Notes: generated by a model not told the origin, from the sequence alone. DNA of 64,000 bases from Deinandra increscens subsp. villosa (GCA_039602395.1 JBCNJP010000025.1:44721980-44785979); one strand, 5' to 3'. Shown: positions 10,616 through 22,393, counted from the stretch's first letter. Translations and numbers: made by a program.

Positions 10616-10739
10616 ACTTAGTCAAAAACATCATATATAAACATAATCAATGATAACAAAGTACATAATCAAAGTAAAATTACAAATAAACATCAAAAAG
10701 ATAAATAGTTTGTGTTGCCAACATAAATAAGCTCTAACA

Positions 10740-10899
10740 GTAATCTTCTATTTAAAGAGAATATCATGATTACCATGGGGCGCCGAGAAATCAGTCACAT
10801 CTCAACCATAATTACCGTCTAAACGCCGTGAAAAGAGAATCTTTTTGAATTTTAACAGCTGTCGAGCTTATCCACATCTGTTGAAATTCAAGGGGAAAT
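10740..10899 (+). other. Internal fragment plus polypurine tract before a Tat-like LTR
   Basis: The stretch resembles the segment preceding the LTR at 12428: both share ACAGCTGT, CTTATC(C/T)AC and a purine run (AAGGGGAAAT at 10890-10899 here) abutting TGTT. This marks the 3' end of a plus-strand gypsy element whose body is missing. Confidence 0.6.
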
Positions 10900-11548
10900 T
10901 GTTGAGGGTGTATTTTCAGGATGCTCGCAGGAAGCTCAGATAGTTCAAGAATCCTATTATCATCTGGGAATCCCGTCTACTCAGGTATCCTGATTAATTT
11001 TATTTTGCTAACCCTCATATTTGCCACGTGTTTTATTTGACCAGGTACAAATGAAGTCGATAACTACTTCCGAAACTTAAGCTCCAGCTACGGTAGATCG
11101 TGGACCGAGTGAACGAAGAAGTCCCATAACGGTCGAGTTAGTTGGACGATATGATCCCAGGAATCCCGGAAAATTTGTTATCATTGTATTTGTTATATAA
11201 ATCGAGGATTCAATCAGTAGGAACACACATTCGACACATTAAACAAACTTTAGCTCAGTTACGACCACACAACATTGTATCACATAGTTCTGATCGATCA
11301 AACCTCCAACCCGTTGTAACTTTTCATTTGATTATCAATAAAATTGACTAGGAAGCGGCTATTCGGCCGGCTCCCGAGGTTTTTATCCAGGATTCCCAGA
11401 GGCAACTCGAAGGATTCTGGAGTTTTCCTCGCTAAATCATCGTGTCACCATCCTAACTTGGATTACTTGCTCATTTGATCATTAAGCACTCTACCTCACA
11501 ATCTAAGTTTGAAATACGAAATTCCTTTGTGAATTTTTGACCAAAACA
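10900..11548 (+). repeat. LTR of a Tat-like Ty3/gypsy element (copy 1, 649 bp)
   Basis: It begins TGTTGAGGGTG directly after a polypurine tract and ends TTTTTGACCAAAACA. An AATAAA signal lies near 11335. Its ending and the pre-LTR sequence match the LTR at 12428-13212, but the bodies have diverged strongly, so the two are family members and not the pair of one insertion. Confidence 0.7.
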
Positions 11549-11574
11549 GTAACAACTAGTGCAGGTATACCTAC

Positions 11575-12140
11575 CCTCTACAATCCAAGCTTGCGGAAGC
11601 TGTAAACCACCGGGAATGCTGGAACGCTTGACAAAAAAGAATTTACCCTTCCATTCACCATGTTGGGTAGCATTGGGGTTTTGAAAGGGATTTGAATAGA
11701 AAACGACTTGAACCATGGGATTTCAGTTCATAAGCCATGACTATCTCCGGCAGCCCAATCAGGTGTTCGAAAGAACTGTTCAGGCGATCCAGGGTTCCCA
11801 GGATGCGCCATACAACAGGAAGGGTTTGGGCGAATGAAAGACATGTGGCTTCAAAGAACTCGGTGACAAGACCGGAAAAGGGGAAGGATAAACCCATGCT
11901 AAATGGGGTGAACGGAAAGCAAACCCAGGTCGGAGAGACGAAGTTTGATCTCAACCTAGGGTCGAAGGCCCTAATGACAGCAGAAGGGGGAAGAAGACCA
12001 GAGTTCTTTACCAACGCAATTTCATCGTTGGTGAAGGTGCACCTTTCAGGTTCGGGATGGAGGAGGAATTTCTGATCGAGAAAGTCCTCTACCCCGGCTA
12101 GAGAAATTATGGGCTCTCGACGGACTCGACGCTTGGTCAT
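11575..12140 (-). pseudogene. Antisense ORF of a Tat-type gypsy element (gypsy-type transposon domain), frameshifted
   Basis: The minus-strand frame starts MTKRRVRREPI at 12140 and includes AFDPRLRSNFVSPTWVCF and GLVTEFFEATCLSFAQTLPV. It resembles the plant 'putative gypsy type transposon' family. Near 11665 the frame shifts; the homology continues in a second frame (NATQHGEWKGKFFFVKRSSI, LQLPQAWIVEG) to about 11575 and then runs into the neighbouring LTR. Tat/Retand elements are known to carry such an ORF antisense to pol, between pol and the 3' LTR. The plus-strand polypurine tract and LTR at 12428 fit that layout. The C-terminus is cut at the junction with the 10900-11548 LTR. Confidence 0.65.
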
Positions 12141-12427
12141 AGTTCGAGAAAGGAAAGAAGGATCGGAGAAAAGAAAGTTACCTGGCCGGAATGGGTGAAA
12201 GAGATGATCGGAGCTCGCGAATTCTCGACTCAGGTGAGGTAAAACACTTTTGTATTGAGGTATTTATGGGCAAAAGAAGTTACAGAGTTGAGATGAAATC
12301 AAGGGGTGAGATTGAAACTGAAAAAGCAATTTTTGTGGACGAGATCAAACCAAGAACGATGACTCATCTAAATTTGAAAATTCACAGCTGTAAATCTTAT
12401 CTACAAGTTGCGAATTTTGGGGGCAAT
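12141..12427 (+). other. Untranslated 3' region and polypurine tract of a Tat-like element
   Basis: This sits between the antisense ORF start and the LTR. It ends in TTTTGGGGGCAAT (12415-12427) abutting the LTR, a polypurine tract on the plus strand. No gene is supported. Confidence 0.6.
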
Positions 12428-13212
12428 TGTTATACCCTGAATTCCGGTCCTATGTTTTACTAATAGTCTCCGACAAGTAAGGACCCCTGGATGTTAAACA
12501 TACAGGGACTGCGTTTTCGGTAACCAAACCCAGGATTTCTGCTTATATTTTATTTAATTATTATCCCAGGATGTACCGTACTTTGAATTTGTTTGACTAC
12601 TCAATGCCAGCATGCACGGGTACCCTGCATGCTAGGAAAGCATTACTAATCTTTTTCTTTGATTCTGTGTGTTTAAGCCAGGAACGAGAAGGAAAGTAAC
12701 GGTCACATGGACCTTGTCAAAGTCAGAGGCACATGTGGAAGGAGAGACCCGCCGCTAAACTCGGTCAAATAATAGGCGAGAGTAGTTGAAAGAAGATCCC
12801 AGGAATCTCAGGATGTTAGTTAGGTTTCTTATGTATTTATACGCGGCATAGGACTTAGTTTTTTCACTCTCGATCACTTGTATTCACACTACCACTTAGC
12901 AAACAAGCCGCAAACACTTGTACTCAGAATATTTAACTTAGCAATAAATAGGCAACGTGTGTTATCGTTTCCGAAGGGGTTTTTTATGCCGGAAATCCTT
13001 GGAGACATTCAAGGATTAAGGGCTTTTCCCCCTTTCAAATCTCGTTGTTCATAGTTGCATCTAGGGAAGGTATTGCTTGTGTTTCCACTCATCTTGTTTA
13101 AACCTTGGATTTTAACCAACAAACTTGATTTTACAAACTATACATCCAGGGCACCATACCTCACAATCGAATTTGGTTACTTAATTTTGCTTACTAATTT
13201 TTGACCAAAACA
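12428..13212 (+). repeat. 3' LTR of a Tat-like Ty3/gypsy element (copy 2, 785 bp)
   Basis: It begins TGTTATACCCTG after a polypurine tract and ends TTTTTGACCAAAACA at 13212, the same terminus as the LTR at 10900-11548. An AATAAA polyadenylation signal lies near 12944. Confidence 0.72.
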
Positions 13213-13496
13213 TTTATATAATACAATATAAGTTTATATTATCATATTTGACCCGTTAACCAACCCGCCCATTCTCGTTTATGCTTGTGCTCGTCGAATG
13301 TGGCTGCTCGTTGCTCATATGTTTTGTACAATCTCCTTTTTTCTTGTCAAAATAGTGATCATACCCATTTTCACCCATTAAGGAGTAATATGCAGTTTTC
13401 ATGCTATATTGACTCAAACCGATCGTTGATGTGTTTCTGAGATTAGTTATATATTTTAAATGCTTTGTAGTGACTTATGTTCTATTGTTTGTGTAG

Positions 13497-13739
13497 TGTC
13501 CACCCCAGCCGGGAATAACAGAGTGTGGTTATTATGTTTTGAAATTTATGAAAGAGGTAGTTCGGCATGGACTTGTAGTCCTTGAACAAAACAAAGTAAG
13601 TTTTCTCATATTCTAATTAACTTTATCTTTGATGATCACTTTTTCTCTTATTAATGCTTACACAGATGCTGATTTTGATGAGATTCGTGAAGAATGGTTG
13701 ACCTACGCTTGCAACTTCATTTACAGGGTCGTGGAGTAG
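13497..13739 (+). pseudogene. C-terminal remnant of a Ulp1-like (C48) cysteine protease from a CACTA element
   Basis: Exon-like sequence from 13497, after a TGTGTAG acceptor, reads CPPQPGITECGYYVLKFMKE and continues to about 13599. After a ~66-bp intron-like gap ending TTACACAG, 13666-13739 reads ADFDEIREEWLTYACNFIYR and ends VVE-TAG. The Q and C of the protease active-site region (QPGxxECGYY) are present. The obvious GTAAGT donor at 13596 would shift the frame; a donor four bases on would keep it, so correct splicing is uncertain. CACTA elements of many plants carry such a protease at their 3' end, which agrees with the adjacent CACTA terminus. Confidence 0.65.
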
Positions 13740-13955
13740 TGATCGAATATATATGCATGTAAACTTTGAACATTTTACTTTTGTCGTTGTGATTGAACTG
13801 CATGTATGAACATGAAAATTGAATTATTTTCAATTGCTATATGTATGAAATGCATTGTTTTGGTACACCAGCTATTATTTATTTAGGTTTGTGAAATATG
13901 ATTTAATATGTAAATCAGTAATTTTAGAAAAAATTATTTAAAAAAAAACAAGTTA

Positions 13956-14274
13956 AAAGAATGACACGCATAAATAAGCGTCATAAAATACATGACACGC
14001 AATTCTGCTTGTCATAAATAGACGACACTAAAAATATATTATTAATAAAAAATTATTAAACACAGACGACACCTGAAGATGACGCGCATTATGGGTGTCA
14101 AGAATGGAGTGTCATAGATGGCGTGTCATTGTTCGCGCGTCAAAAACTTTTTGACAAGCAATTTGCCCGTCAAAAAGCTTTCTTGACCCCGGCTTCCTTG
14201 ACGCGCATTTGCGTGTCAAGAAGATCCTTTCTTGACGCGTAATGCACGTCAAGAAAGGCCTTTTTGTAGTAGTG
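13956..14274. repeat. CACTA subterminal repeats
   Basis: Short motifs of the form TGACACGC, GACGCGCA and CTTGACGCG recur about fifteen times in both orientations up to the terminus. These are typical transposase-binding subterminal repeats of CACTA elements. Confidence 0.7.
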
Positions 14275-15420
14275 AGCTGAATCCAGAGAAGTGTCATTTT
14301 GGAGTAGGTGCCAGCAAATTCTTAGGTCACATGGTGACTAAAAGAGGAATCGAAGCTAGCCCAGAATAAATTCGTGCCATCATGAACCTCAAGTCACCTA
14401 AATCAACCAAGGATGTACAAAGGCTGACAGGCCGGATTGCAGCCCTGAATAGATTTATTTCCAAATCCTCGGAGAGATGCCGAGATTTCTATGACATCCT
14501 GAGAAAGAACAAGAAATTCGAATGGACGTCCCAGCATGAGCAAGCCTTCCAGGATCTGAAGACGTACCTATCCTCGGCACCACTCTTAATGAAGCCGAAT
14601 CCAAGGGAGCCTTTATCATTGTACCTTACAGTCTCAAGAAACACGGTAAGTGCAGTCCTAACCAAGGATGCAGAGGGTCAACAACACCCGGTGTATTATG
14701 TAAGTAAGAGTCTTCTTGACGCTGAATCCAGGTATTCGCATTTAGAAAAACTTATACTAGCCCTAAGTATAGCTTCCACTAAACTTAGACATTATTTTGA
14801 GACTCATACTATACATGTGAAAACTAACTACCCTATAAAGTTTGTCTTAAGGAAACCTGAAATGTCAGGAAGGATGGCAAAATGGTCCCTGAAGTTGACT
14901 GCTTACAACCTGGTATATGAAGCAAGAACAGCCATAAAATCACAAGCTCTAGCAGACTTTGTGGCTGATTTCAGTAGCGATATCCAAGACGAAGCAAATC
15001 AAGAATTCCAGAGCCTGCAGCAAGAAGAATTCTCAGGATGTTGGACCCTCTTACAGACGGGGCATCCAATGTCAGGGGGACAGGCCTTGGAATCATAGTA
15101 AAATCGCCATAGGGGGACATGATACCCCAGGCTGTTAGGTGTGGATTCCAGGCAACTAACAATGAAGCGGAATACGAAGCCCTGATTGCCGGCCTACAAT
15201 TAGCTTTACATCTTGGGATCCAGAACTTCTAGGTATACATCGACTCCCTACTTTTAACTAATCACATTAATGGAACTTATGCATTGAAAGGAGAAAAGCT
15301 GGCCAAATACCTAGAAATTATGAAGGCTATATTACAGGATTTTCAAATTTTTGACATTCAGCAAGTACCCAGGGATGAAAATGCTGAGCAGATGCACTAG
15401 CAAACTTGGGGTCAGCATTC
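14275..15420 (+). pseudogene. Tat-lineage Ty3/gypsy pol: RT C-terminus, RNase H and a second (archaeal-type) RNase H, broken
   Basis: Coding starts in mid-RT at LNPEKCHFGVGASKFLGH directly after the CACTA end. An in-frame TAA at 14367-14369 replaces a glutamine codon. The frame then runs through the RT thumb (STKDVQRLTGRIAALNRFIS) and RNase H (YYVSKSLLDAESRYSHLEKL) to a linker ending about 15040. A second RNase H follows (TDGASNVRGTGLGII, NNEAEYEALIAGLQLAL, VPRDENA), the extra domain characteristic of Tat elements. It needs a frameshift near 15053 where a base is missing, and contains stops at the TAG of 15106-15108 and TAG near 15231. No functional product is possible. Confidence 0.8.
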
Positions 15421-15559
15421 AAGGCAATGGAGGATACACATATTCCCATAATCCACATACTAAGCCCAGCAATCAACCAACAAGAGAACCAGAAGATATT
15501 GATCCTGGGGGCAGGGTCTTGGAATCCGATACCCAGGATGCACAGTGTCATGATTCCCA

Positions 15560-16370
15560 GGATGATCTGTCATCCTGGACCAGACCTGTCATAGACTACT
15601 TACAGAATGGCTCCATCCCAAAAGGAGAAAAGGATACCAGAGCATTCAGAATCAGGATGGCCAGGTACGTCCTTATAAAAGGAAAATTATATAAAAAAAG
15701 CTGTTGCAGGAACATACTTAAGATGCTTGGAAAACGACGAATCCCAAGAAGTACTCAAAGACATCCACGAAGGCGACTGCGGAAATCATACAGGGGGTAG
15801 GTCCCTAATGTCCAAAATCTTGAGGATAAGATACTTCTGGTCATCCTTCAGAAAGGATTCCCAGGATTTTGCCCTCAAATGTGATGCTTGCCAGAGACAC
15901 GCCAACATTCCCCATCAACCTGTCGAACCCCTACATCCTATCCCTGCATCCTGGCCTTTTATGAAATGGGGAATGGACATCGTGGGAAAGCTACCTAGGA
16001 CGCCAGGAGGTAAAGTCTTCATGGTAGAAATGACTGACTACCTCTCGAAATGGATAGAGGCTGAAGCATACGTCCAAGTCAGAGAGAAAGAAGTTATCTC
16101 ATTTATCAAAAGAAACATCATAACAAGATTTGGCATACCTTCTGAAATAGTGTGTGTCAATGGATCTCAATTCATTGGCAAAAGGACTGCTGGATTCTGC
16201 TGGATAAAAATGATAACATCTACATCAGTGCATCCTCGGGCTAATGGTCAGGCAGAGTCTAGCAACAAGATCATCATCAACAATCTAAAGAAACGGCTCA
16301 AGGAGAAGAAAGGAAAATGGGCAGAGGAACTACCATTAGTATTATGGGCTGATAGAACTACATCCAAGAA
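15560..16370 (+). pseudogene. Tat-lineage integrase, truncated, catalytic residue lost
   Basis: The zinc-binding region (HEGDCGNHTGGRSL, then CDACQRH) and integrase core are readable. The first catalytic Asp is in KWGMDIVGKLP. The second position reads IVCVNGSQF, where the family has IVCDNGSQF, so it is mutated to Val. The Glu is retained in HPRANGQAESSNK. Homology stops near LWADRTTSKN at about 16370 and the frame then enters unrelated sequence. This follows the RNase H remnant in the expected pol order and belongs to the same insertion. Confidence 0.8.
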
Positions 16371-18380
16371 TTTGATGAGTGACCAAGAGTTCTCACAAGC
16401 TAAACAGGTCAACCTATTTATAAGAGACATTGGTACGTTGGTCAGCATACCATAATGGTACGGACCATGGTACATTGCCCTAGACTCACATATATGCATT
16501 CACATATAGATACAATACACAAGACACACTGTATTATAGGAATATGCTCTAAAAGAGGTAAAAGTTTAAAATTTTCGATATAATCATTTTCGTTGTTCGT
16601 TTTTTATATTTATAATCACCCAAAATGAGTCTTGACATTCCACCCCTAAATATATAAAATGGACGAACCATCCTAAATGTTAAACTAGTGTTAAATATTT
16701 AAGAACTTGTGTCACAATATATATTCGATAATCATTGTGAAGACTAAAGAGATTATAAACCTGAGTGGTGTAAATACCGACACGAGAACCATCAAATAGA
16801 CATCTTGGACTTAATAATATAAACGGATATATTTTGGACATAAAATATAAGAAATTTATTATTGGCTATGTTTTTATAAAAATAGATTTATTTTTATAAA
16901 ACATAATTCTTTCTAAGATGTTAAGAAATACCGAGCATTTTGACTCGTGCTTAAATATTTATATTTTTAGATTTCATCTTTAAATATAACTTAAAGTACC
17001 AATTTTAGTTAACACAACCCAGTAATATTTAAGGACTTAAATATTAGTTGTCGTATCGTTTCTTTTTCTTGTCGGAATACTTATGTATATTATATATTAC
17101 GGAATTTGGACCTAAAAATATAAGGTGTTATATTTCGGACTTACATGACATGAAACGTATATATTGCGACAAATATATTTTTCTAAGAGTGTTGACAACA
17201 CGTCACATAATATCTAGTTTTAATATGTTATTGTTTAAATATTATTTTCTAAATATAATCTAGAAAAAACTATTTGAGATATCATAAACATAATAATATT
17301 TATGGAAGTTAAATATTAATTATCATAAGCGTCATTTGTCAGATACTTGTATATATATATCCGGACAAAAACGATTTATATCGCGTGTCTATCGAGTAGT
17401 TGAAAATATACATATTTATGAACGCTTATATAAACATGCCTTATTATTTACAAATGTTCAAGACTTGATTAAATATATATTTACATGAATTTAAATAATT
17501 ATTTGATTTATAATTAGTTCTACAAATTACATATTTATTTGACTATGAATATAATCATCAACCTAAATATTTATTTCAATAATAAATATTCCAAAAGGAC
17601 TTTCCAACATATACAAACGGGAATGTATGTCAAGACTTGACCATGATCACTTGGGTGACTACTAGTTACTCAATTGAACCAGGACCTTAAAACTGTCTTA
17701 TTATTTATTATTAGGACATTGTTTACTTGCTACATCCAGCCCGATACAGCTATCATCATTACCTTGATCAGGTGAGTTTTATGGCCCCTTTTCCTTTACT
17801 GTTTTATAAATGGGAGAGAAATACATGAAACATCAAACTTTATATATTCTTTTTTATGTATATAAGGTCCCTTTTTTTAACTATTTTAAATACTTTGGGG
17901 GAAAATCATGAAACAAACAAGCACACTTTAAATAATTATTGTACTTATAATTATTTCTACCAGTCATATATTTATTAGACAATAAATATAATCATCCACC
18001 CAAACATCTTACTGATATTATGGTACAATTTTTACGCAGTAATGATTATCTGTTCTATTCATACCTCTTTCGTGGTAATTTTTTATATAACATATTGCTG
18101 CAAATCCCACCATTAATTGATTTCGATTAGTTCTTGTACGAAACGGTAACTAGTGAATAGATCTATTTGGGTTGACAACCCTGTCCTAAATGGTCGTTCC
18201 AATTCTGACTCTGTGTTAACAAGTCACGGGGTACATGTCAGTTATTCTAGGTCATTCAATATTTTTGGGGAACATGCCATAGGTGGGTAAATCTATTAGT
18301 GTTTGAAATCAAGATGCAGGTAGATCAATGCAACAACGGTAACTATTTATAATATCATGTATGCCTGAATCGGTGCAAAA
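16371..18380. other. AT-rich sequence without recognised genes
   Basis: This is very AT-rich with many TATATT runs. The only possible markers are CTTGACATTCCACCCC near 16632 and a CAAGACTTGACC phrase near 17632, which could be decayed LTR or MITE edges. I could not support either. Confidence 0.5.
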
Positions 18381-18655
18381 CATGACTTGCACCAGTCCTC
18401 CATCCAACCGTGTATAACTTAACTTGCACAAGTCCTTCAAACAAACCGTGCATAACTAGACTTGCACAAGTCCTTCAAACAAACCCGTGCATAACTTGAC
18501 TTGCACAAGACCTCCATCAAGCCGTGCATAACTTGACTTGCACGAGACCTTCATCAAACCGTGCATAACTGAACGAGTCCTTCATCAAAACCGTGCATAA
18601 CTTGACTTGCACAAGTCTTTCATTCAACTGTGTAAAACTTAATTTTCACAAGTCT
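18381..18655. repeat. Minisatellite, ~38-bp unit, about seven copies
   Basis: The repeat unit is ACTTGCACAAGTCCTTC followed by A(T/A)CAAACCGTGCATAACTTG, 33-40 bp per copy. About seven imperfect copies run head to tail. Copies differ by substitutions and small indels; one has lost TTGC. Each unit contains the self-complementary pair TTGCAC...GTGCATAA. Confidence 0.85.
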
Positions 18656-19029
18656 ATTTACGTAAGACCTTTATGATATTTTGTATGCTATAAACTATTT
18701 ACAAACTTACTTATTAGAGTCTTAAGCCTGTGAACTCACCAACATTATGTTGACGTCTAAACTCATGTATTTCTTAGGTAACCAAGCCAAACCCTATGCA
18801 AAATGGGACATCAACCTTAGGGTCTGCATCTTGGAGTCATAGTCTCATTCATCATCATGAAATAACTAATGAAACACTTGCCTTTTAAATCCTTGGTCGA
18901 AACGATTTCAAGTATTGTAAAGTAATGTCGTCTCAATATATTTCCGCTGCAACTTCAATGACATACTTGGTTTTCAAACGTATATTAATCTGATAGAGGT
19001 TGTTCTATGTATCCACGACTATAACCCAT
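18656..19029. other. Noncoding stretch
   Basis: Nothing recognisable was seen apart from moderately AT-rich unique sequence between the minisatellite and the decayed copia gag. Confidence 0.4.
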
Positions 19030-22000
19030 GATGTCAGACGCCTCCGTTCCCGAAAGTTCAAGGTGTGACAGGTTGTGGTTCATCAAACACTCTGCCTTAT
19101 GCATCCATGAAACGCACATATACACCACCAGATGTTTGACCTTCAGCACTACGATCAAACTTCAGTTGTTTTGGACAAAATATAGGAAAATGTCCCTTTT
19201 GGCGACTTTGATAGCATAAACGCCTTACTATTTTAGTTTGCGGTTTGAAACCCTGCACATCATCACAAACATTATCAAAACCAAAATTATCACATAAATC
19301 ATCAAAAACCTGGAATCGATGTTTGTGCACCCATTGAGAAGTCGGGCTTCTTGGAGTTGAATTTGAATCATTTGAAGAAAAATAAGGTGACCTCCAACTA
19401 ACTTGGTTAGAGTTTGAAAAAAAATCTTCAAGTCTTATCAGCTTTCTCCAACACAAAAATTTGAGTAGCCTTGTAAGCTTCAATGCAATGTAGCGGAAAC
19501 TCTTTATCAAAATAAACATGTTCAGAGCCCTTTAATTTGTAGAACCTCTCATAATGAACTTTTTTAGCATTGAACATTTCCTTCTTAATGAGCTTCAGCC
19601 TAGCTTTCTTTAATTTCTGTTTAGCTACTTCAACACTTGGATTAATATCAAACATTTTAATCTTTTTCAAATGGCCAGCCTTTCTTGTATTAATCTCATT
19701 CTATTGAAAACCTAAACCAGCCTGTTTTCTATAATGTTTGCTTTTAGAACTCGATGGTTCATGCCCTTGCTTGGCAAGACGAGAAAATCCAGCTTTAACC
19801 TCATGAATCTTTTTTTTTGTTCAATAAATATTGATTCATCAATATTTGTATGTGTAATGATCTTGTCCTTTGGTATAGCTAGCTTATCTCCTCCAGAAGA
19901 AGAACCAGAAACAAATTATGACATTAAAGGAACATCAGACGGCTTTACAGCTTTCTTTCCATTATTCTTTGACTTTTTCTTTTTATGACTTTTCTTCTCC
20001 TCATATTTAGGATCAGCAAACTTGGAATAATCAGCTTCTTCCTTTTTGTCCAAACTATTGACTGATTCGCTGATGACAACTGGTGGAGGAATAGTCTTCT
20101 AAAGAATTCTTTAAAAATTTGCATCCTTCGGTAGAAAACTTGCGAATGATTGTGAATTTGTCACATTGTTCAACTTCCTTTGAGCATCATCTCACGAATC
20201 TTTAAATTAGAAATCTTTTGTTGAGCATCTGCCAACTCCTCCTCAGTATTTATTAATTGTTTGGCAACTTTGTTTGCTTCAGCTTTTTGCATTCTCCTTT
20301 CTTCTAACTCATCGTACAATTCTTTTGTAAATTGTTCCCACTTTTGCTTATAAATTTCCATGTTTTCCTTCAAAAGCTTGTTGTCCTGAATCAACTCAGC
20401 TTCGTCAGCAACCAAAACTTTATTATCATCCTCAAACCCTTTGGCTTTTGCAACACACTCATCACAAGTGTTATTAATATAATTAAGCTTCTCTTTGTAC
20501 TTTACAAACAAATCATCAAAAACTTCACATGCTTCTTCAGCTTTATGTTTGTATTTCTCAACTTCTTTCAAAAAAAAATCATTCTCTTCAGTAAGCTTGG
20601 TAATTTTTTGTTAATCTCTCAAGTCATTCTCAGCTGCTACATTGCAAATGACTTTGAGACGATTATAATCTTCCTCAAACGACTCAGATTTCCAAACTTT
20701 TATTGGCAATCTGTCATTTTCTTCCACTAATTGTGCAATATTTTCATTCAAAACTTTGTTTTCCCTCTGAACATTTACTCTGTCCTAAGCCGCTTCGACA
20801 CAAGTATCTCAAAGACTTTTGAATTTCTCCATAAAGAATCATAAGTAACAAATAAATCTTCTAATTACTTTTCACTTTTCCTCAATTCTTCTTTTGCACT
20901 CTGCCACTCTTCTTCTATCCTTTTGCATTCAAAAACCAACAAATCCTTTTCTTGAATCGTCTCACGAATCGTTTTGTCCTTTTGTGAACAGAACTCGCAA
21001 ACTGATTCATATCCAGCACTAGATCTGGACTCAGTATCAGTCAAACAACTATCACTCTGCTTAATTGTTGCCATCAACGCAGATTGATCACCAAAATGCT
21101 TACTCCAATCATAACCCCCATCACTATGAGTAACCAAGGCTTTCTGAACTTTTGAATCAGGAGTAGTAACATTCTGATTTTATTGCTTTGGCTTTGAACA
21201 TTCCCTGACAAAATGACCTAGATTATAACATTTGTAGCACTTGAATTTGGATTTATGCAATCCAAACTTTCCTTCAGTATTAAGACTTATTTTCCCAGTT
21301 TTCTATGAGAATCTCTTAATCCTTCTTGTTAACATTTCCACTTACCAGTTTAAAACCATCTCTTCTATATTATCAACATCAATTTGATTGAAGTCTTCAT
21401 ATACCAATTCAACATTAGTAACTTTGCCAGTAATAACACCATATGATGAAGAAACCAATGCTAATATCAATGCCAGATAATCATCAGCAGATTTAACCGA
21501 AAAACCACTTTGACTTGAAAATTATGGAATTGTGAAATTGCAACCATCAGAAGAATTATCATTTCCCGACATATTGTCAGCTAGAAAAGCTGGTATCAGA
21601 GTTGAACTTGAAGTAGATTTTTCTTTTGATATCAAACTTGCAGCATTCTAACCATTCGGGATTTTAAACTTGAGCGGAAGTTCTGTTGACATTCAACATT
21701 CCATCTCTTAGGCTTGCAACTTACCAGTTAGTGTATTGTAGGTCCAAGATGGATATTTCTCATCATGTGTAAGAAGTAGCACATAATTCTCCTACTTTGA
21801 TGGTAAAGCTTCGAGAATCTTTTCTTTCATATCATCATTCTTCTTCTTGACATCAACAAAATCCATTTCACTCACCAAATGTGCAACAAATTTCATTAGT
21901 GATACTTTCATTTTCATAACTTTTGAAGTTATCAAATTTCCTTATTAACACCTTCTTCCTACCCTTATTGTATTCCCCGCTACCCTCACATCGTTTTTGC

Positions 22001-22393
22001 AACGCATCCCATAATTGCTTCGACTTGGTACAAGTAGAAAATTGATGCAACAACTCCTTGGGTAATGCCATAGTAAGGATACCATAAGCTTTTTGTTCTT
22101 TCTCATACACCTTCTTTTCTTCCAAAGTAAAACTTCTTCTTTGTTTTTTTCACCATTAGCATCAACTGGATATACCCATCTTCAATTGAATTCCACAAAT
22201 CAACATCATTTGTGCTGGTATAAGCTTCAAAACGTTTCACCCAAATATGATAATCTTCCAATTTGAGTAGCTTAGGAACTTTCTGACTTGTTCCAATTTC
22301 GTTATCAAAGTTAATCAACGCTTGAACAGTTGATTGAACAATAAAAAATGCTTGAAATTCACTCATATTGAAATTTGTCAACAATCCGGTCAA
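19030..22393 (-). pseudogene. Decayed long-form copia gag
   Basis: Homology runs right to left through many frameshifts and stops. The gag N-terminus is at 22364-22160 (KLLKLEDYHIWVKRFEAY), then UBN2-like ALPKELLHQF and SKQLWDALQKRCEGS. A CCHC knuckle CYKCYNLGHFVREC lies at about 21240-21195. A long acidic coiled-coil region follows (21137-20170, ELRKSEK and EKYKHKAEEACEVFDDL), then a Lys-rich stretch (EVAKQKLKKARLKLIKKE, 19650-19590). Near 19190 is a degenerate second knuckle, LCYQSRQKGHFPIFC, with one Cys changed to Ser. The architecture matches the gag at 5520-9215 although the sequences differ. No pol follows; the left edge joins unrelated DNA. A PBS and LTR to the right show it belonged to an LTR element. 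Confidence 0.75.

Larger units (their letters stand above)
1..10739 (-). mobile_element. SIRE/Maximus-like Ty1/copia LTR retrotransposon (3' LTR outside window)
   Basis: Read on the minus strand the order is 5' LTR (10739-9982), initiator-Met-tRNA primer-binding site (9979-9968), leader, long gag (9215-5520), pol in copia order protease-integrase-RT-RNase H (5503-2057), then at least 2 kb of 3' noncoding spacer. No second LTR is found, so the 3' LTR must lie left of base 1 and a target-site duplication cannot be checked; the base run after the 5' LTR is GTAAT. RT and RNase H wording and the long 3' spacer fit the SIRE/Maximus lineage best, a judgement from memory. The copy is disabled: RT active site YVVD instead of YVDD, and an in-frame TAG inside RNase H. 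Confidence 0.85.
9982..10739 (-). repeat. 5' LTR of the copia element (758 bp)
   Basis: In element sense the LTR begins TGTTAGAGC at 10739 and ends CCTAACA at 9982, with the PBS immediately inside. It contains the AAGTTCGCTAAG array (10615-10277) followed by a TATAAATA box (10192-10185), the usual U3 layout. Confidence 0.88.
13213..14274 (+). mobile_element. 3' end of a CACTA (En/Spm) transposon, 5' part missing
   Basis: The right terminus is TTTTTGTAGTAGTG at 14261-14274, the complement of a CACTACTACAAAAA terminal repeat. The last ~320 bases hold many short subterminal repeats. A C48 protease remnant lies upstream. No left CACTA end is seen; sequence to the left is a gypsy LTR. The right end sits inside a Tat pol reading frame (coding resumes at 14275), so the element had inserted into that pol gene, and the left half of both was later lost. 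Confidence 0.7.

Noticed and set aside
11737..12075. Plus-strand ORF of 112 codons
   Set aside because: It lies opposite the gypsy-type transposon antisense ORF, which has clear family similarity; the plus frame is a shadow.
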